Positions 1 through 9,350 are shown, counted from the stretch's first letter. The stretch: DNA of 64,000 nucleotides from Microlunatus flavus (GCF_900110855.1 NZ_FOFA01000002.1:372001-436000), one strand, 5' to 3'. Numbers and translations: made by a program. Notes: generated by a model from the sequence alone, not told the origin.

Positions 1-890
1 CCCAGGGCTCGAGAGCGCCCGGGAGGGCGCAGCATCGAGCTGTTCAGCAGATCCTCCCAGCGACGTAGCCGGGCGGCGTCCCAGGACCGCCCCAGCAGCT
101 CGTCGGTCTGGCGGATGATCGCCGCGCCCTCGTTCAGCAGGTGGCGGGAGGTGTAGCCGAACCGCTCCCAGCCGCTAGCGTCGAGCAGGCGCTAGCGCCG
201 GAGGTCCGCGTCCTGCACCTCCGGCGTCCGGTGGTCGGAGCCGTTGTACTCGTGCAGCCGTCGGGTGCCGACCACGCTGAAGTCGGCGCGGGCGAGGAAT
301 CTGCCGTCGTCGTCGTGCACCGGGTGCTGCGGTTCCACCGGGATGTCGGCGGCGCCGTGGAGGACCCGCATGATCGACTCCCAGGTCGACTCGCTGCGCT
401 TGTCGAGCAGAGGGACGACCTCGCGCAGCAGCGGCGCACCCCGACGCCGTTGCCCGGCGACGATCGCGAGCTCCGTCGTCGTGACGTGCCCGAGGCGGAG
501 AGCGGAGTCGCCGAGGACGACGAGGTCCAGGACGCCCAGGTCGCGGGTCGCCGCCAGGATCGTCTCGGCGGGAGTCGTGAGCCGGATCCCGTCGCGCAGC
601 GTGAAGCCGAACGATCGCGGGTGCCGGCAGACCAGCAGGCCTGGACGGCGCGGTCGGGGGTCGCAGCGTCGCATCGCAGCGAAGACCGGGTGCGCCGGGC
701 TGCTCGGGAGCCACCAGCCGTACTGCTCGGCAGCGGTCAGGTGGGTGAAGGCGGACGCCGCCGGCAGGACCAAGGACCAGGCGCGCAGCTCCCCGAGCCG
801 GTCAGCGTCGTCGGCGGGTGGGGCCCACAGACCCCGCGAGACCGGTCGCCAGGCGGAGCCCGGAGCTCGGCCACGAACAGGAAGGTCCAC
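1..890 (-). pseudogene. AbiEi/DUF559-type protein with in-frame amber stop, partial
   Basis: Reading leftward from GTG at 890, the frame encodes a protein resembling the actinobacterial 'type IV toxin-antitoxin AbiEi / DUF559 endonuclease-like' hypothetical family. Recognisable segments are FTHLTAAEQYGWWLP, the RPGLLVCRH stretch, and a C-terminal nuclease-like portion with FLARADFSVVGTRRLHEYNG. A TAG at 192-194 interrupts it right after DADLRR. The same frame then continues to the window edge with DASGWERFGYTSRHLLNEG, which is the expected continuation of the family. A single GAG-to-TAG change would explain this. The function of the family is not established for this copy. The 3' end lies outside the window. 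Start choice is uncertain. Confidence 0.72.
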
Positions 891-1001
891 CCCGGAGTCT
901 GGTCGCGGGGTCCGCCTGGCGTGCCGCCCGCGGCACGGTCTGTGGACGACGAAGGGGTGAGCGCGCCTGTCCTGTTGACGACCGGCACCCGCTCTCCCCG
1001 G

Positions 1002-1058
1002 AAAGTGGTCGCGTGCAGCCCTGATCCAGCCGTTCCCGGGTTCGGGAGCGACCACTTT
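1002..1058. repeat. intergenic inverted repeat (GTGGTCGC family)
   Basis: Perfect 11-bp arms AAAGTGGTCGC (1002-1012) and GCGACCACTTT (1048-1058) flank a 35-bp spacer. The element lies between the end of the peroxidase gene and the start of the broken AbiEi-like gene, both leftward. It shares the GTGGTCGC/GACCACT core with a second intergenic palindrome at 58579-58639. It may be a dispersed palindromic element or a terminator-like structure; no T-tract follows. Confidence 0.55.
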
Positions 1059-1102
1059 GCGGGAAAGGTGAGAGCTCCGGGAGCTGGCCGCCTCAGTCGC
1101 CG

Positions 1103-1582
1103 TCAGGCGCGAAGGGCCTTCTCGATGTCGGGCTCGATCTTGTCCGGCGTGGTGGTGGGGGCGAAGCGGTCGATGACCTCGCCGTCGCGGCCGACGAGGA
1201 ACTTGGTGAAGTTCCACTTGATCGCGCCGCCGAGGAGGCCGGAACGTTCCTCCTTGAGCCAGCGGAACAGCGGGTGCGTGTCCTCGCCGTTGACGTCGAT
1301 CCGCGCGAACATCGGGAAGCTGACGCCGTAGTTCATCGTGCAGAACTCGGCGATCTCCTCCGCGGTGCCGGGCTCCTGGTGCGCGAACTGGTCGCAGGGG
1401 AAGCCGAGCACGACGAGGCCCTCGTCCTTGTGCTCCCGGTAGAGCTGCTCGAGCCCCTCGTACTGGGGCGTCAGACCGCACTTCGAGGCGGTGTTGACGA
1501 CGAGGACGACCTGGCCGTCGTACGACGACAGCGGGGTCTCGACGCCGGTGAGGGAGGTGGCGGTGAAGTCGGAGAGCGGCAC
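1103..1582 (-). CDS. glutathione peroxidase-type thiol peroxidase
   Basis: Cytosolic peroxidase that reduces H2O2 or organic peroxides. The 159-aa length and thioredoxin-like fold match the bacterial Gpx family. The peroxidatic cysteine is C35 in NTASKCGLTPQY. GFPCDQF follows at about 60-66, where most members have N rather than D, and the WNFTKFLV motif lies near residue 120. A cysteine in IAEFCTMNYGV sits where thioredoxin-dependent Gpx-like enzymes carry the resolving Cys, so thioredoxin is the more likely reductant than glutathione; this is inferred. The start is GTG 1582, preceded 6 nt upstream by TAGGAT, consistent with a leaderless transcript. No operon partners. Confidence 0.93.
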   Translation of the reverse strand: MPLSDFTATSLTGVETPLSSYDGQVVLVVNTASKCGLTPQYEGLEQLYREHKDEGLVVLGFPCDQFAHQEPGTAEEIAEFCTMNYGVSFPMFARIDVNGEDTHPLFRWLKEERSGLLGGAIKWNFTKFLVGRDGEVIDRFAPTTTPDKIEPDIEKALRA

Positions 1583-1588
1583 GCGCCG

Positions 1589-1594
1589 ATCCTA
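1589..1594 (-). promoter_or_regulatory. -10 box TAGGAT, leaderless peroxidase gene
   Basis: TAGGAT on the minus strand ends 6 nt before the GTG start at 1582, so the expected transcription start falls on the start codon. It is one of the TANNNT boxes repeated across this window. Confidence 0.55.
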
Positions 1595-1633
1595 GGCGGG
1601 AAGAAGTCACGGCCGACCCGACTTGTGCCAGAC

Positions 1634-2668
1634 ATGAAGAGCATCGTCTACCGCACCACCGGCGACCCGTCCGTCCTCGAGCTGGTCGAGCGTCCCGTGC
1701 CCCAGCCCGGCCCCGGCGAGGTCCGCGTGAACATCGCGGTCTCCGGCGTCAACCCCACCGACTGGAAGTCGCGCCGCGGTGCGCGACCGGGCGACGACCT
1801 GCCGTTCGCGGAGGTGACGCCCAACCAGGACGGCGCCGGGACGGTGGACGCCATCAGCCCCGAGGCGGCCGAGCTCAACCCGCAGCTCGAGGTGGGAGAC
1901 CGGGTGTGGATCTTCCTGTCCCAGCACCAGCGCCCGAGCGGCACCGCGCAGGAGTACGTCACCGTTCCGGTCGAGCACGTCGTGCGCCTGCCCGACGGCA
2001 TCTCCTTCGACGTCGGCGCCGCGCTGGGCGTCCCGGCCATGACCGCGCACCGCGCGCTCACCGTCGCCGAGAACGGCCCGACGCGCCTGCACCCGGGCGG
2101 GCTCGCCGGCCGTACGGTCCTCGTCGCCGGGGGAGCGGGCGCCGTCGGCCACGCCGCGATCCAGCTCGCCCGCTGGGCGGGGGCCACGGTCGTCACCACC
2201 ATCAGCAGCGACGCCAAGGCCGCGCTGGCCACGGCGGCCGGCGCGCACCACGTCGTGAACTACCGCACCTCCGACGCCGCGTCCGAGATCCAGCGCGTCG
2301 CGCCCGGCGGCATCGACGTCGTGGCCGAGGTAGCCCCCGGCCCGAACGCCGCGCTCGACCTCGCCGTGCTCAACAACCACGGGACCATCGCCGTGTATGC
2401 CAACGACGGCGGCGACAGCGTGACCTTCGACGTCCGGCCGTTCTTCGCCCGCAACCTGCGGTTCCAGGGCCTGCTGCTCTACACCGTCGGCGAGGACGCC
2501 CTGCAGGTCGCGGCCGAGGACATCACCGCCGCGCTGGTGGACGGCGTCCTCGGCGTCGGCGAGGAGCACGGCCTGCCGCTGCTCCGTTTCCCGCTGGAGG
2601 AGACCGCGGCGGCGCACGACGCCGTCGAGTCGGGCGCGGTCGGCAAGGTGCTCATCGACGTCGCGTGA
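1634..2668 (+). CDS. zinc-less MDR family oxidoreductase (quinone reductase-like)
   Basis: A 344-aa medium-chain dehydrogenase/reductase of the NADPH:quinone oxidoreductase type. The N-terminal GroES-like half begins MKSIVYRTTGDPSVLEL and contains VSGVNPTDWKSR. The Rossmann half carries the nucleotide-binding AGGAGAVGHAAIQLAR motif near residue 165. The zinc-binding cysteines of alcohol dehydrogenases are absent, so it should act on quinones or enones with NADPH; the substrate is unknown. ATG 1634 was chosen because upstream in-frame sequence overlaps the divergent peroxidase gene and does not resemble the family. No clear Shine-Dalgarno is seen. Confidence 0.9.
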   Translation: MKSIVYRTTGDPSVLELVERPVPQPGPGEVRVNIAVSGVNPTDWKSRRGARPGDDLPFAEVTPNQDGAGTVDAISPEAAELNPQLEVGDRVWIFLSQHQRPSGTAQEYVTVPVEHVVRLPDGISFDVGAALGVPAMTAHRALTVAENGPTRLHPGGLAGRTVLVAGGAGAVGHAAIQLARWAGATVVTTISSDAKAALATAAGAHHVVNYRTSDAASEIQRVAPGGIDVVAEVAPGPNAALDLAVLNNHGTIAVYANDGGDSVTFDVRPFFARNLRFQGLLLYTVGEDALQVAAEDITAALVDGVLGVGEEHGLPLLRFPLEETAAAHDAVESGAVGKVLIDVA

Positions 2669-2722
2669 GAGCACCGGCCTGACAGGATGGACCGACCACC
2701 CCGCACGACCGTAGGAGCAGCC

Positions 2723-2905
2723 GTGACCGAACCCGACCCCCGCGAGGGCCTCGACCGCGAGCACCCGGGCGGTCTGATCGAGGGCGGAGCGGCCGACATC
2801 CCGGGCGTGCAGGACCTCGGTCCGGCGGACGCGGACGAGGAGCGTGAGCAGGACCTCGAGCAGGGCGGGACGGCCGGAGCCGTCCCGCCCGGCGACGAGG
2901 AGTAG
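2723..2905 (+). CDS. small acidic hypothetical protein
   Basis: A 60-aa acidic, probably disordered protein starting VTEPDPREGLDREHPGG and ending in GDEE. GTG 2723 is supported by a TAGGAG Shine-Dalgarno at 2711-2716; an upstream ATG at 2687 lacks one. It lies 54 bp after the oxidoreductase gene and converges on valS. I recognise no domain; GC-rich actinobacteria often carry comparable short acidic proteins of unknown role. Confidence 0.6.
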   Translation: MTEPDPREGLDREHPGGLIEGGAADIPGVQDLGPADADEEREQDLEQGGTAGAVPPGDEE

Positions 2906-2918
2906 ACGAGGAGCAGCG

Positions 2919-2935
2919 GGAGGGCTCAGCCCTCC
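2919..2935. terminator. hairpin at convergent gene ends
   Basis: GGAGGGC (2919-2925), loop TCA, GCCCTCC (2929-2935): a perfect 7-bp stem whose 3-nt loop is the complement of the valS stop codon. It sits between convergent genes and could end transcription from both sides. No T-tract is present. Confidence 0.5.
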
Positions 2936-5553
2936 GCGGGCACGAGCTCCACGGCCACGCCCAGCGGCGCGTCCGACGGCGTCCAGGTGACGTCGCCCGT
3001 GATGCGGCCGACGGCGCGCAGGTCGGGCTCGACGGGCCGGAGGCGGTCCAGGGCAGCGGCCGGGCCGCTGAGCTCGGCCCGCGCGACCTCGGTCTTCATC
3101 GAGACCTTGGCCGAGGACTTCGCACCCCGGACGGCGGCGAGGGCCACGGCCACGTCGTCGAGCAGCGCGGCGTCACCGTCGACGCTCAGCTCACCGGCGC
3201 TGGGCCAGGCGGCGTGGTGGATGGAACCCTCCTGCCACCACGACCAGACCTCTTCGGTGCAGAAGGGCATGATCGGCGCGAGCAACCGCAGCAGGGTGTG
3301 CAGCGCGAGCCCGAGGGCCGCACGCGCGGACGCCGCGGCCTCCTCGCCCTGCGCTCCGTACGCGCGCTCCTTGACCAGCTCGAGGAAGTCGTCGCAGAAG
3401 GCCCAGAAGAACGTCTCCGTGACGTCGAGCGCGCCGGTGTAGTCGTACGCCTCGAAGGCGGCGGTGGCCTGCTCGACCACGCCGGCCAGGCCGACGAGCA
3501 GCGCCCGGTCGGCGGCCTGGGTCACGAGCGAGCGGTCGAGGGTGGCGGGCGAGACGCCGAAGCCCAGCACGAACTTGCTCGCGTTGAGCACCTTCAGCGC
3601 TAGGCGGCGCCCGACCTTCATCTCGCGCTCGTCGAACGGTGAGTCCAGACCCGGGCGGGCCTTCGCGGCGCGCCAGCGGACCGCGTCCGAGCCGTACCGG
3701 TCGAGGATCTCGGTCGGCACGACGACGTTGCCCTTGGACTTGCTCATCTTCTTGCGGTCCGGGTCCATGACGAACCCGCTGACCATCGAGCGCGTCCACG
3801 GCAGCGAGTGGTTCTCGTAGTGCGCGCGCACCACGCGGGAGAACAGCCAGGTCCGGATGATCTCGTGGGCGTGGGTGTTCAGGTCCATCGGGAAGGTCGC
3901 TGCGAACAGCTCCGGGTCGCGCTCCCAGCCGCACACGATCTGCGGCGTCAGGGAGGACACCGCCCAGGTGTCCATGACGTCCGGGTCGGCGACGAAACCG
4001 CCGACCTGGCCGCGCTGGTCGGAGGTGAAGCCGTCGGGCACGTCGCTGCTCGGGTCGACCGGCAGCCGGTCCTCGGCGGGCAGCAGCGGGTGCGCGTAGT
4101 CCGGCTCGCCCTCCGGGCCGACCGGGTACCAGACGGGGAACGGCACGCCGAAGAAGCGCTGCCGCGACACCAGCCAGTCGCCGTTGAGGCCGTTGACCCA
4201 GTTGTCGTAGCGGTACTTCATGTGCTGCGGCGTCCAGGCGAGCTCCTCGCCGCGCTCCAGGAACGTGGCCTTGAGCCCGGCGTCGCGGCCGCCGTTGCGG
4301 ATGTACCACTGCCGGGTCGAGACGATCTCGAGCGGCTTCTCGCCGCGCTCGTAGAAGTTCGCCTTGCGCTGCGTCGGGGTCGGCTCGCCCAGCAGCGCGC
4401 CGTTCTCGCGCAGCGCGGCGACCACGGCTTCGCGGGCGGAGAAGGTCGTCTTGCCGGCGATCGCCTCCCAGGTCGCGGCGTCGGCGACCCACTCCGGCTG
4501 CTCGCGCAGGATGCGCCCGTCGCGGCCGATGATCACGCGCGTCGGCAGCTGCAGCTCGCGCCACCACGTCACGTCGGTCAGGTCGCCGAACGTGCAGCAC
4601 ATGACCAGGCCGGAGCCCTTGTCCGGCTCGGCGGCCTCGTGGGCGAGCACCGGCAGCTCGACGCCGTAGAGCGGCGAGGTCACGGTCTGGCCGAAGAGGT
4701 CGGCGTAGCGCTCGTCGTCGGGGTGGGCGATCAGGGCGACGCAGGCGGCGATCAGCTCCGGGCGCGTCGTCTCGATGACGGCCGGGCCGCCGTCCGCCCG
4801 GGTGAAGGCCACCTTGTGGTAGGCGCCGGGGTAGTCGCGGGCCTCCAGCTCGGCCTGCGCCACGGCGGTCTGGAAGGTCACGTCCCACAGCGTCGGGGCC
4901 TCGGAGAGGTACGCCTCGCCGCGCGTCACGTTGCGCAGGAACGCCTTCTGCGCGACGGCCTGCGAGTCGTCGGAGATGGTCGTGTAGAGGCTCGACCAGT
5001 CCACGCTCAGCCCGACGCGGCGCCACATGTCCTCGAAGACCTGCTCGTCGAGGTTGGTCAGCTCGTGGCACAGCGCGACGAAGTTGCGCCGGCTGATGGG
5101 CACCTGGTTCTTGGGGTCCGGCTTGGCCGGCGGCGTGAAGCCCGGGTCGTACGCGACGGTCGGGTCGCAGCGCACGCCGTAGTAGTTCTGCACGCGGCGC
5201 TCGGTCGGCAGGCCGTTGTCGTCCCAGCCGATCGGGTAGAAGACGTGCTTGCCGGTCATCCGGCGGTAGCGCGCCACCAGGTCGGTGTGGGTGTAGGAGA
5301 ACACGTGCCCCACGTGCAGCGAGCCGGAGACGGTGGGCGGCGGGGTGTCGATGCTGTAGACCTGCGCGCGCGCCGCGGCCGGGTCGCCGTCCGGACGCAC
5401 GAAGGCGTACGTGGCGTCGTCGCGCCAGCGCTGCGCCCAGCGCTCCTCGAGGCCCTCGAGGGCGGGCCGGTCGGGCACCCCGCCCGCGCCCTCCGCGACG
5501 ACGGCCGCACGGCCGGGGTCGACGGTGCGGGGGTCAGGAGCGGTGGTGGTCAC
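2926..5553 (-). CDS. valS: valyl-tRNA synthetase, archaeal-type
   Basis: Class I aminoacyl-tRNA synthetase charging tRNA-Val. The HIGH motif is HVGH near residue 80, and the KMSKS loop is KMSKSKGN near residue 600. The editing/CP1 insert lies between them. The sequence [12 protein letters not shown] followed by VQNYYGVRC places it in the archaeal/Rickettsia-like ValRS lineage rather than the usual bacterial one. The protein ends shortly after the anticodon-binding helices and lacks the C-terminal coiled-coil arm usual in bacterial ValRS. A TTG at 5562 is in frame, but GTG 5553 is preferred: TAAGGT at 5567-5562 ends 8 nt before it, which fits leaderless initiation. Confidence 0.95.
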   Translation of the reverse strand: MTTTAPDPRTVDPGRAAVVAEGAGGVPDRPALEGLEERWAQRWRDDATYAFVRPDGDPAAARAQVYSIDTPPPTVSGSLHVGHVFSYTHTDLVARYRRMTGKHVFYPIGWDDNGLPTERRVQNYYGVRCDPTVAYDPGFTPPAKPDPKNQVPISRRNFVALCHELTNLDEQVFEDMWRRVGLSVDWSSLYTTISDDSQAVAQKAFLRNVTRGEAYLSEAPTLWDVTFQTAVAQAELEARDYPGAYHKVAFTRADGGPAVIETTRPELIAACVALIAHPDDERYADLFGQTVTSPLYGVELPVLAHEAAEPDKGSGLVMCCTFGDLTDVTWWRELQLPTRVIIGRDGRILREQPEWVADAATWEAIAGKTTFSAREAVVAALRENGALLGEPTPTQRKANFYERGEKPLEIVSTRQWYIRNGGRDAGLKATFLERGEELAWTPQHMKYRYDNWVNGLNGDWLVSRQRFFGVPFPVWYPVGPEGEPDYAHPLLPAEDRLPVDPSSDVPDGFTSDQRGQVGGFVADPDVMDTWAVSSLTPQIVCGWERDPELFAATFPMDLNTHAHEIIRTWLFSRVVRAHYENHSLPWTRSMVSGFVMDPDRKKMSKSKGNVVVPTEILDRYGSDAVRWRAAKARPGLDSPFDEREMKVGRRLALKVLNASKFVLGFGVSPATLDRSLVTQAADRALLVGLAGVVEQATAAFEAYDYTGALDVTETFFWAFCDDFLELVKERAYGAQGEEAAASARAALGLALHTLLRLLAPIMPFCTEEVWSWWQEGSIHHAAWPSAGELSVDGDAALLDDVAVALAAVRGAKSSAKVSMKTEVARAELSGPAAALDRLRPVEPDLRAVGRITGDVTWTPSDAPLGVAVELVPAEG

Positions 5554-5561
5554 GAGCGTCA

Positions 5562-5567
5562 ACCTTA
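5562..5567 (-). promoter_or_regulatory. -10 box TAAGGT of valS
   Basis: Minus-strand TAAGGT ends 8 nt before GTG 5553. It overlaps the alternative TTG start, which argues against that start. It is arranged back-to-back with the folC -10 box 20 bp away. Confidence 0.5.
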
Positions 5568-5586
5568 GTGGGCGGGGCGGCAGAAC

Positions 5587-5592
5587 TAGACT
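5587..5592 (+). promoter_or_regulatory. -10 box TAGACT of folC
   Basis: TAGACT lies 9 nt upstream of the folC ATG at 5602, leaving essentially no leader. The compact divergent region with valS holds both -10 boxes within about 30 bp, so the two promoters may interfere. Confidence 0.5.
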
Positions 5593-5601
5593 TCACGAGC
5601 C

Positions 5602-7095
5602 ATGCCTGACACCGCCACCGCCACTGCCGGGACCGACGACGCGCGCACCCACGCCGACGTCGTCCGCGACCTCACGAGCCGCTGGCCGGAGCACCGGGTG
5701 GCCCCGTCGCTCGGCCGCATCGCCGCGCTGACCGAGCTGCTCGGCGACCCGCAGCACAGCTATCCCGTCATCCACGTCACGGGCACCAACGGCAAGGGCA
5801 GCACCGCCGCGATGATCGAGTCGCTGCTGCGCGCCGCCGGGCTGCGGACCGGTCGCTTCACGAGCCCGCACCTGACCTCGCTGACCGAGCGCATCGCGAT
5901 CGACGGCGAGCCGATCGCCGACGACCGCTTCGACGAGGTGTGGGGCGAGCTCGAGCCGTACGTCGCGATCGTCGACGAGCGCCGGATCGACGGCGTCTCC
6001 TGCACCTTCTTCGAGATCGTCACGGCCATGGCCTTCGCGGCGTTCGCCGACGCCCCGGTCGACGTGGCCGTCGTCGAGGTGGGCCTCGGCGGCACCTGGG
6101 ATGCGACCAACGTCGCCGACGCCGGCGTCGCCGTGATCACCCCGATCGACCTCGACCACACCCACCTGCTCGGCTCGACGGTCGCCGAGATCGCGCGCGA
6201 GAAGGCCGGGATCATCAAGCCCGGCGCCCACGCGATCCTGGCGGGCCAGCCGCTCGAGGCCGCCCAGGTGCTGCTCGAGCGGTGCGCCGAGGTGGGGGCG
6301 CTGCCTCAGCGCGAGGGGATCGACTTCGGCGTCCTGGGGCGCCAGCTCGCCGTCGACGGCCAGCTCGTCCGCCTCAACGGCGCCGAGGGTCCGGTCGAGG
6401 ACGTCTTCGTCCCGCTGCACGGGGCGCACCAGGCGTCGAACGCCGGCATCGCCCTCGCCGCGGTCGAGGCGTTCCTCGGGCTCAAGGCGCTCAACCCCGA
6501 CGTCGTCCGCGAGGGCTTCGCGCAGGTCACCGTCCCCGGGCGGCTCGAGGTCGTCCGGCGCTCGCCGACCGTGCTCCTCGACGCGGCGCACAACCCGCAC
6601 GGCGCGAGCGCGGCCGTCGCGGCGATCGGCGAGGCCTTCGACCTCAACCCGCTCGTCGGCGTGGTCGGGGTGATGGGCGACAAGGACGTGCGCGGGGTGC
6701 TCGAGGCGCTCGAGCCGGCGCTGACCTCGGTCGTCGTCACCCAGGTCGCCTCCTCCAGCCGCGGCCTGCCGGCCGAGGAGCTGGGCGAGCTGGCCGCCGA
6801 GGTGTTCGGGGCCGAGCGGGTCACCGTGGCGCCGCGTCTCGACGACGCGCTCGACGTGGCCGTCGGCCTCGCCGAGGACCAGGGCGTCGGCTCGCCCGGC
6901 GTGCTCGTCAGCGGTTCCGTGGTCCTGGTCGGCGAGGCGCGCAGCCTGCTGGTCGCCCAGAAGAGTGATGCCAAGGGGAGCGCCGGCACGCCCGACCCGG
7001 GCGAGGAGGACGACCCCGACGACGACTGGGACCCCCTGGAGGCCGACCTCGGGGGCGACGAGCCGACCGACGAGGAGCGGGAGGCGTGGACGTGA
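5602..7095 (+). CDS. folC: bifunctional folylpolyglutamate / dihydrofolate synthase
   Basis: Adds glutamate to dihydropteroate and then to folates, ATP-dependently, in the cytosol. The P-loop VTGTNGKGSTAAMIESLL is near residues 55-70. GRFTSPHLTSLTERI, the EVGLGGTWDATNV substrate-loop region and the C-terminal ligase domain with DAAHNPHGA all match FolC. A roughly 50-residue acidic tail (PGEEDDPDDDWDPLE) extends past the usual C-terminus. The valS-folC pairing is common in bacteria. The stop overlaps the next gene's GTG by 4 bp. Confidence 0.95.
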   Translation: MPDTATATAGTDDARTHADVVRDLTSRWPEHRVAPSLGRIAALTELLGDPQHSYPVIHVTGTNGKGSTAAMIESLLRAAGLRTGRFTSPHLTSLTERIAIDGEPIADDRFDEVWGELEPYVAIVDERRIDGVSCTFFEIVTAMAFAAFADAPVDVAVVEVGLGGTWDATNVADAGVAVITPIDLDHTHLLGSTVAEIAREKAGIIKPGAHAILAGQPLEAAQVLLERCAEVGALPQREGIDFGVLGRQLAVDGQLVRLNGAEGPVEDVFVPLHGAHQASNAGIALAAVEAFLGLKALNPDVVREGFAQVTVPGRLEVVRRSPTVLLDAAHNPHGASAAVAAIGEAFDLNPLVGVVGVMGDKDVRGVLEALEPALTSVVVTQVASSSRGLPAEELGELAAEVFGAERVTVAPRLDDALDVAVGLAEDQGVGSPGVLVSGSVVLVGEARSLLVAQKSDAKGSAGTPDPGEEDDPDDDWDPLEADLGGDEPTDEEREAWT

Positions 7096-7451
7096 GCCCG
7101 CTCGCCCTCACCCCGCGCAACCCGATGCGCGTGGTGCTGCTCTCGGTGCTGCTGTTCGAGGTCGTGGTCTTCGCGCTCGCAATCCCGGTGATGATCCTGG
7201 TCTCGCACGTCGACCCGCTGCCCGCGGCGCTGCTCGGTTCCGGGGCTGCGGTCCTCGCCCTCGCCGCGTCCGGGCTGCTCCGCAAGCCCGCGGGCTACCC
7301 CCTCGGCTGGCTGGCGCAGCTCGCCGGCGTCCTGCTCGGGCTCCTGACCCCGTCGATGTTCGTCGTGGGGGCGATGTTCGCGGCCCTGTGGGTCGTCTCC
7401 TTCGTCCTCGGCAAGCGGCTGGACGCCCGCGCGGACCCGGCCGCCTCGTAG
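7092..7451 (+). CDS. DUF4233 family membrane protein
   Basis: A 119-aa protein with four predicted membrane segments (VVLLSVLLFEVVVFALAIP, then three further hydrophobic stretches). It matches the DUF4233 proteins that habitually follow folC in Actinobacteria; function unknown. GTG 7092 is preferred over GTG 7086 because it makes a GTGA overlap with the folC stop and lies 7 nt after a GGAGG at 7080-7084, so translation is probably coupled to folC. Confidence 0.85.
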   Translation: MSPLALTPRNPMRVVLLSVLLFEVVVFALAIPVMILVSHVDPLPAALLGSGAAVLALAASGLLRKPAGYPLGWLAQLAGVLLGLLTPSMFVVGAMFAALWVVSFVLGKRLDARADPAAS

Positions 7452-7496
7452 CGGAGCCGTAACCGCGCGCTGCGTGCGCCGGGGCCACGCGGCCAC

Positions 7497-7502
7497 TACG
7501 GT
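7497..7502 (+). promoter_or_regulatory. -10 box TACGGT, leaderless ABC transporter
   Basis: TACGGT ends 6 nt before the GTG at 7509, supporting that start and a leaderless transcript. Confidence 0.5.
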
Positions 7503-7508
7503 GCTGCC

Positions 7509-9317
7509 GTGGTGGAAGAGCTGACCTCGGGGCTGCTCTGGGTCGTGGGTGCGTTCGTCCTGTGCGCCGTCGGCGCCTTCCTGCTGGGCCTGCTGCTGTG
7601 CCGCCGGACGAAGTTCGGGCGGCAGTTCTGGCGGCTGGCCGGCCCGTTCTTCAAGCCCCGCCGCGGCGACCGTGCCAGCTGGAAGCCGTTGCTGGTCGCC
7701 CTGCTCGTGCTGGCGCTCACCGTGATCGGCGTGCGCGTCGACGTGATCATCTCCAACAACAACAACCGGCTCTTCACCTCGCTCCAGGAGCTCGACAGCG
7801 GAGCCTTCTGGCGCGCGATCGTCTTCTTCTGCGTCGTGGCCAGCGTCTCGGTCGTGCTGACCCTCGTCGCCTACCTGGTCGGGCAGCTGCAGGTCATCCG
7901 CTGGCGGCAGTGGACCAACGCCCAGGTGCTGACCGACTGGCTGAGCGGGACGGCGTACCACCGGGCGCGCTTCATCGACGACCCGATCGACAACCCCGAG
8001 CAGCGCATCCAGGCCGACGTCGACTCCTTCACCGACACCTCGCAGACGCTGGTCTTCGGGCTGATCTCGTCGATGCTCGGGCTCGTCTCGTTCTCGATCA
8101 TCCTGTGGAACCTCTCGGGCCCGCTCACCCTCTTCGGCATCACCTTCCCGAAGGCGCTCATCGTCGTCGCCTACGTCTTCATCCTGGTCTCGACGGTGAT
8201 CGTCATCCGGATCGGACGGCCGCTCATCCGGCTGAGCTTCCTGGCCGAGCGCCTGAACGCCTCCTACCGCTACTCGCTGATCCGCGTGCGCGAGAACTCC
8301 GAGGCCATCGCCCTCTACGGAGGCGAGGGCATCGAGGAGCGCGGCCTGATGAACCGCTTCTCCGCGGTGATCGCCAACGTCTGGGCGATCGTCTTCCGGA
8401 ACCTCAAGTTCAACGGCACCAACCTGGTCATCAGCCAGATCGCGGTGATCCTGCCGTACATGATCCAGGCGCCGCGCTTCTTCACCCGCCAGATCACGCT
8501 CGGCCAGTTCACGCAGTCGGCCGACGCGTTCAGCCAGGTGGCCGGGTCGCTGTCGTTCTTCCGCAGCGCGTACGACACGTTCGCCGCGTACCGCGCGACG
8601 CTCGACCGGCTCACGGGCCTGCTGGACGCCGACGCGCAGGCCCGGATGCTGCCCGTGCCGCTGCGCTCGCGGCCGACGGCCGGGCTCGAGGTCGAGGGGC
8701 TGGACGTGTTCCGGCCGACGGGCGAGCCGCTGGTCAACCGCCTGGACCTGACCGTCGAGCCGGGGGAGTGGCTGCTGGTCCGCGGCCGTTCGGGCAGCGG
8801 CAAGACGACGCTGCTGCGGAGCCTGGCCGGGCTGTGGCCGTACGTCCGCGGCGTGGTGTCACGCCCCCAGGGCCAGGTGATCTTCTGCGCGCAGCAGCCG
8901 TACCTGCCGCTCGGCACGCTCCGCTCGGCCATCACCTACCCGGCTCCGGACGAGGTGTTCCCCGACGCCGCCGTGCGCCAGGTGCTCGAGGACGTGCAGC
9001 TCGGGCACCTCGGACACCAGCTGGACGAGACGAAGGACTGGATGACCACGCTCTCGCCGGGTGAGCGACAGCGGCTGGCCTTCGGCCGGGTGCTGCTCCT
9101 CCAGCCGAGCCTGGTGTTCTTCGACGAGAGCACGTCGGCGCTGGACGAGGGCATGGAGCACGCGCTCTACCGCCTCGTCCGGGAGCGGCTGCCGCACACC
9201 TCGGTCGTCAGCGTCGGCCACCGCAGCAGCCTCGGCGCCTCCCACCAGCGCGAGCTCGTGCTGCTCGGGCAGGGCGCGTGGACGACCGGCTCCCTCGTCG
9301 GGGGCGGGCAGACGTAA
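7509..9317 (+). CDS. ABC transporter permease/ATPase, SbmA/BacA-Rv1819c type
   Basis: A 602-aa fused half-transporter. The N-terminal half holds about six to seven membrane segments with the SbmA_BacA-like membrane fold (NNNNRLFTSLQELD, then the QWTNAQVLTDWL region). The C-terminal ATPase has Walker A GRSGSGKTT near residue 430, signature LSPGERQRL and Walker B SLVFFDESTSALD. It should work as a homodimer in the cytoplasmic membrane. The mycobacterial homologue Rv1819c imports hydrophilic compounds such as cobalamin and bleomycin; the substrate here is unknown. It stands alone in its transcription unit. Confidence 0.88.
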   Translation: MVEELTSGLLWVVGAFVLCAVGAFLLGLLLCRRTKFGRQFWRLAGPFFKPRRGDRASWKPLLVALLVLALTVIGVRVDVIISNNNNRLFTSLQELDSGAFWRAIVFFCVVASVSVVLTLVAYLVGQLQVIRWRQWTNAQVLTDWLSGTAYHRARFIDDPIDNPEQRIQADVDSFTDTSQTLVFGLISSMLGLVSFSIILWNLSGPLTLFGITFPKALIVVAYVFILVSTVIVIRIGRPLIRLSFLAERLNASYRYSLIRVRENSEAIALYGGEGIEERGLMNRFSAVIANVWAIVFRNLKFNGTNLVISQIAVILPYMIQAPRFFTRQITLGQFTQSADAFSQVAGSLSFFRSAYDTFAAYRATLDRLTGLLDADAQARMLPVPLRSRPTAGLEVEGLDVFRPTGEPLVNRLDLTVEPGEWLLVRGRSGSGKTTLLRSLAGLWPYVRGVVSRPQGQVIFCAQQPYLPLGTLRSAITYPAPDEVFPDAAVRQVLEDVQLGHLGHQLDETKDWMTTLSPGERQRLAFGRVLLLQPSLVFFDESTSALDEGMEHALYRLVRERLPHTSVVSVGHRSSLGASHQRELVLLGQGAWTTGSLVGGGQT

Positions 9318-9350
9318 ACCGGGTGCCCCGCCCCCGGGCACCGTCGCAGG

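Noticed and set aside
192-194. Programmed amber read-through or pyrrolysine insertion
   Set aside because: No pyrrolysine genes or read-through context are visible, and a simple GAG-to-TAG substitution is a sufficient explanation.
192-1610. 472-codon open frame on the minus strand spanning the peroxidase gene
   Set aside because: Its upper half is the wrong frame of the peroxidase gene and rich in Arg/Pro, a GC-bias artefact. Only the lower part (below about 890) has protein-like sequence, which belongs to the broken AbiEi-like gene.
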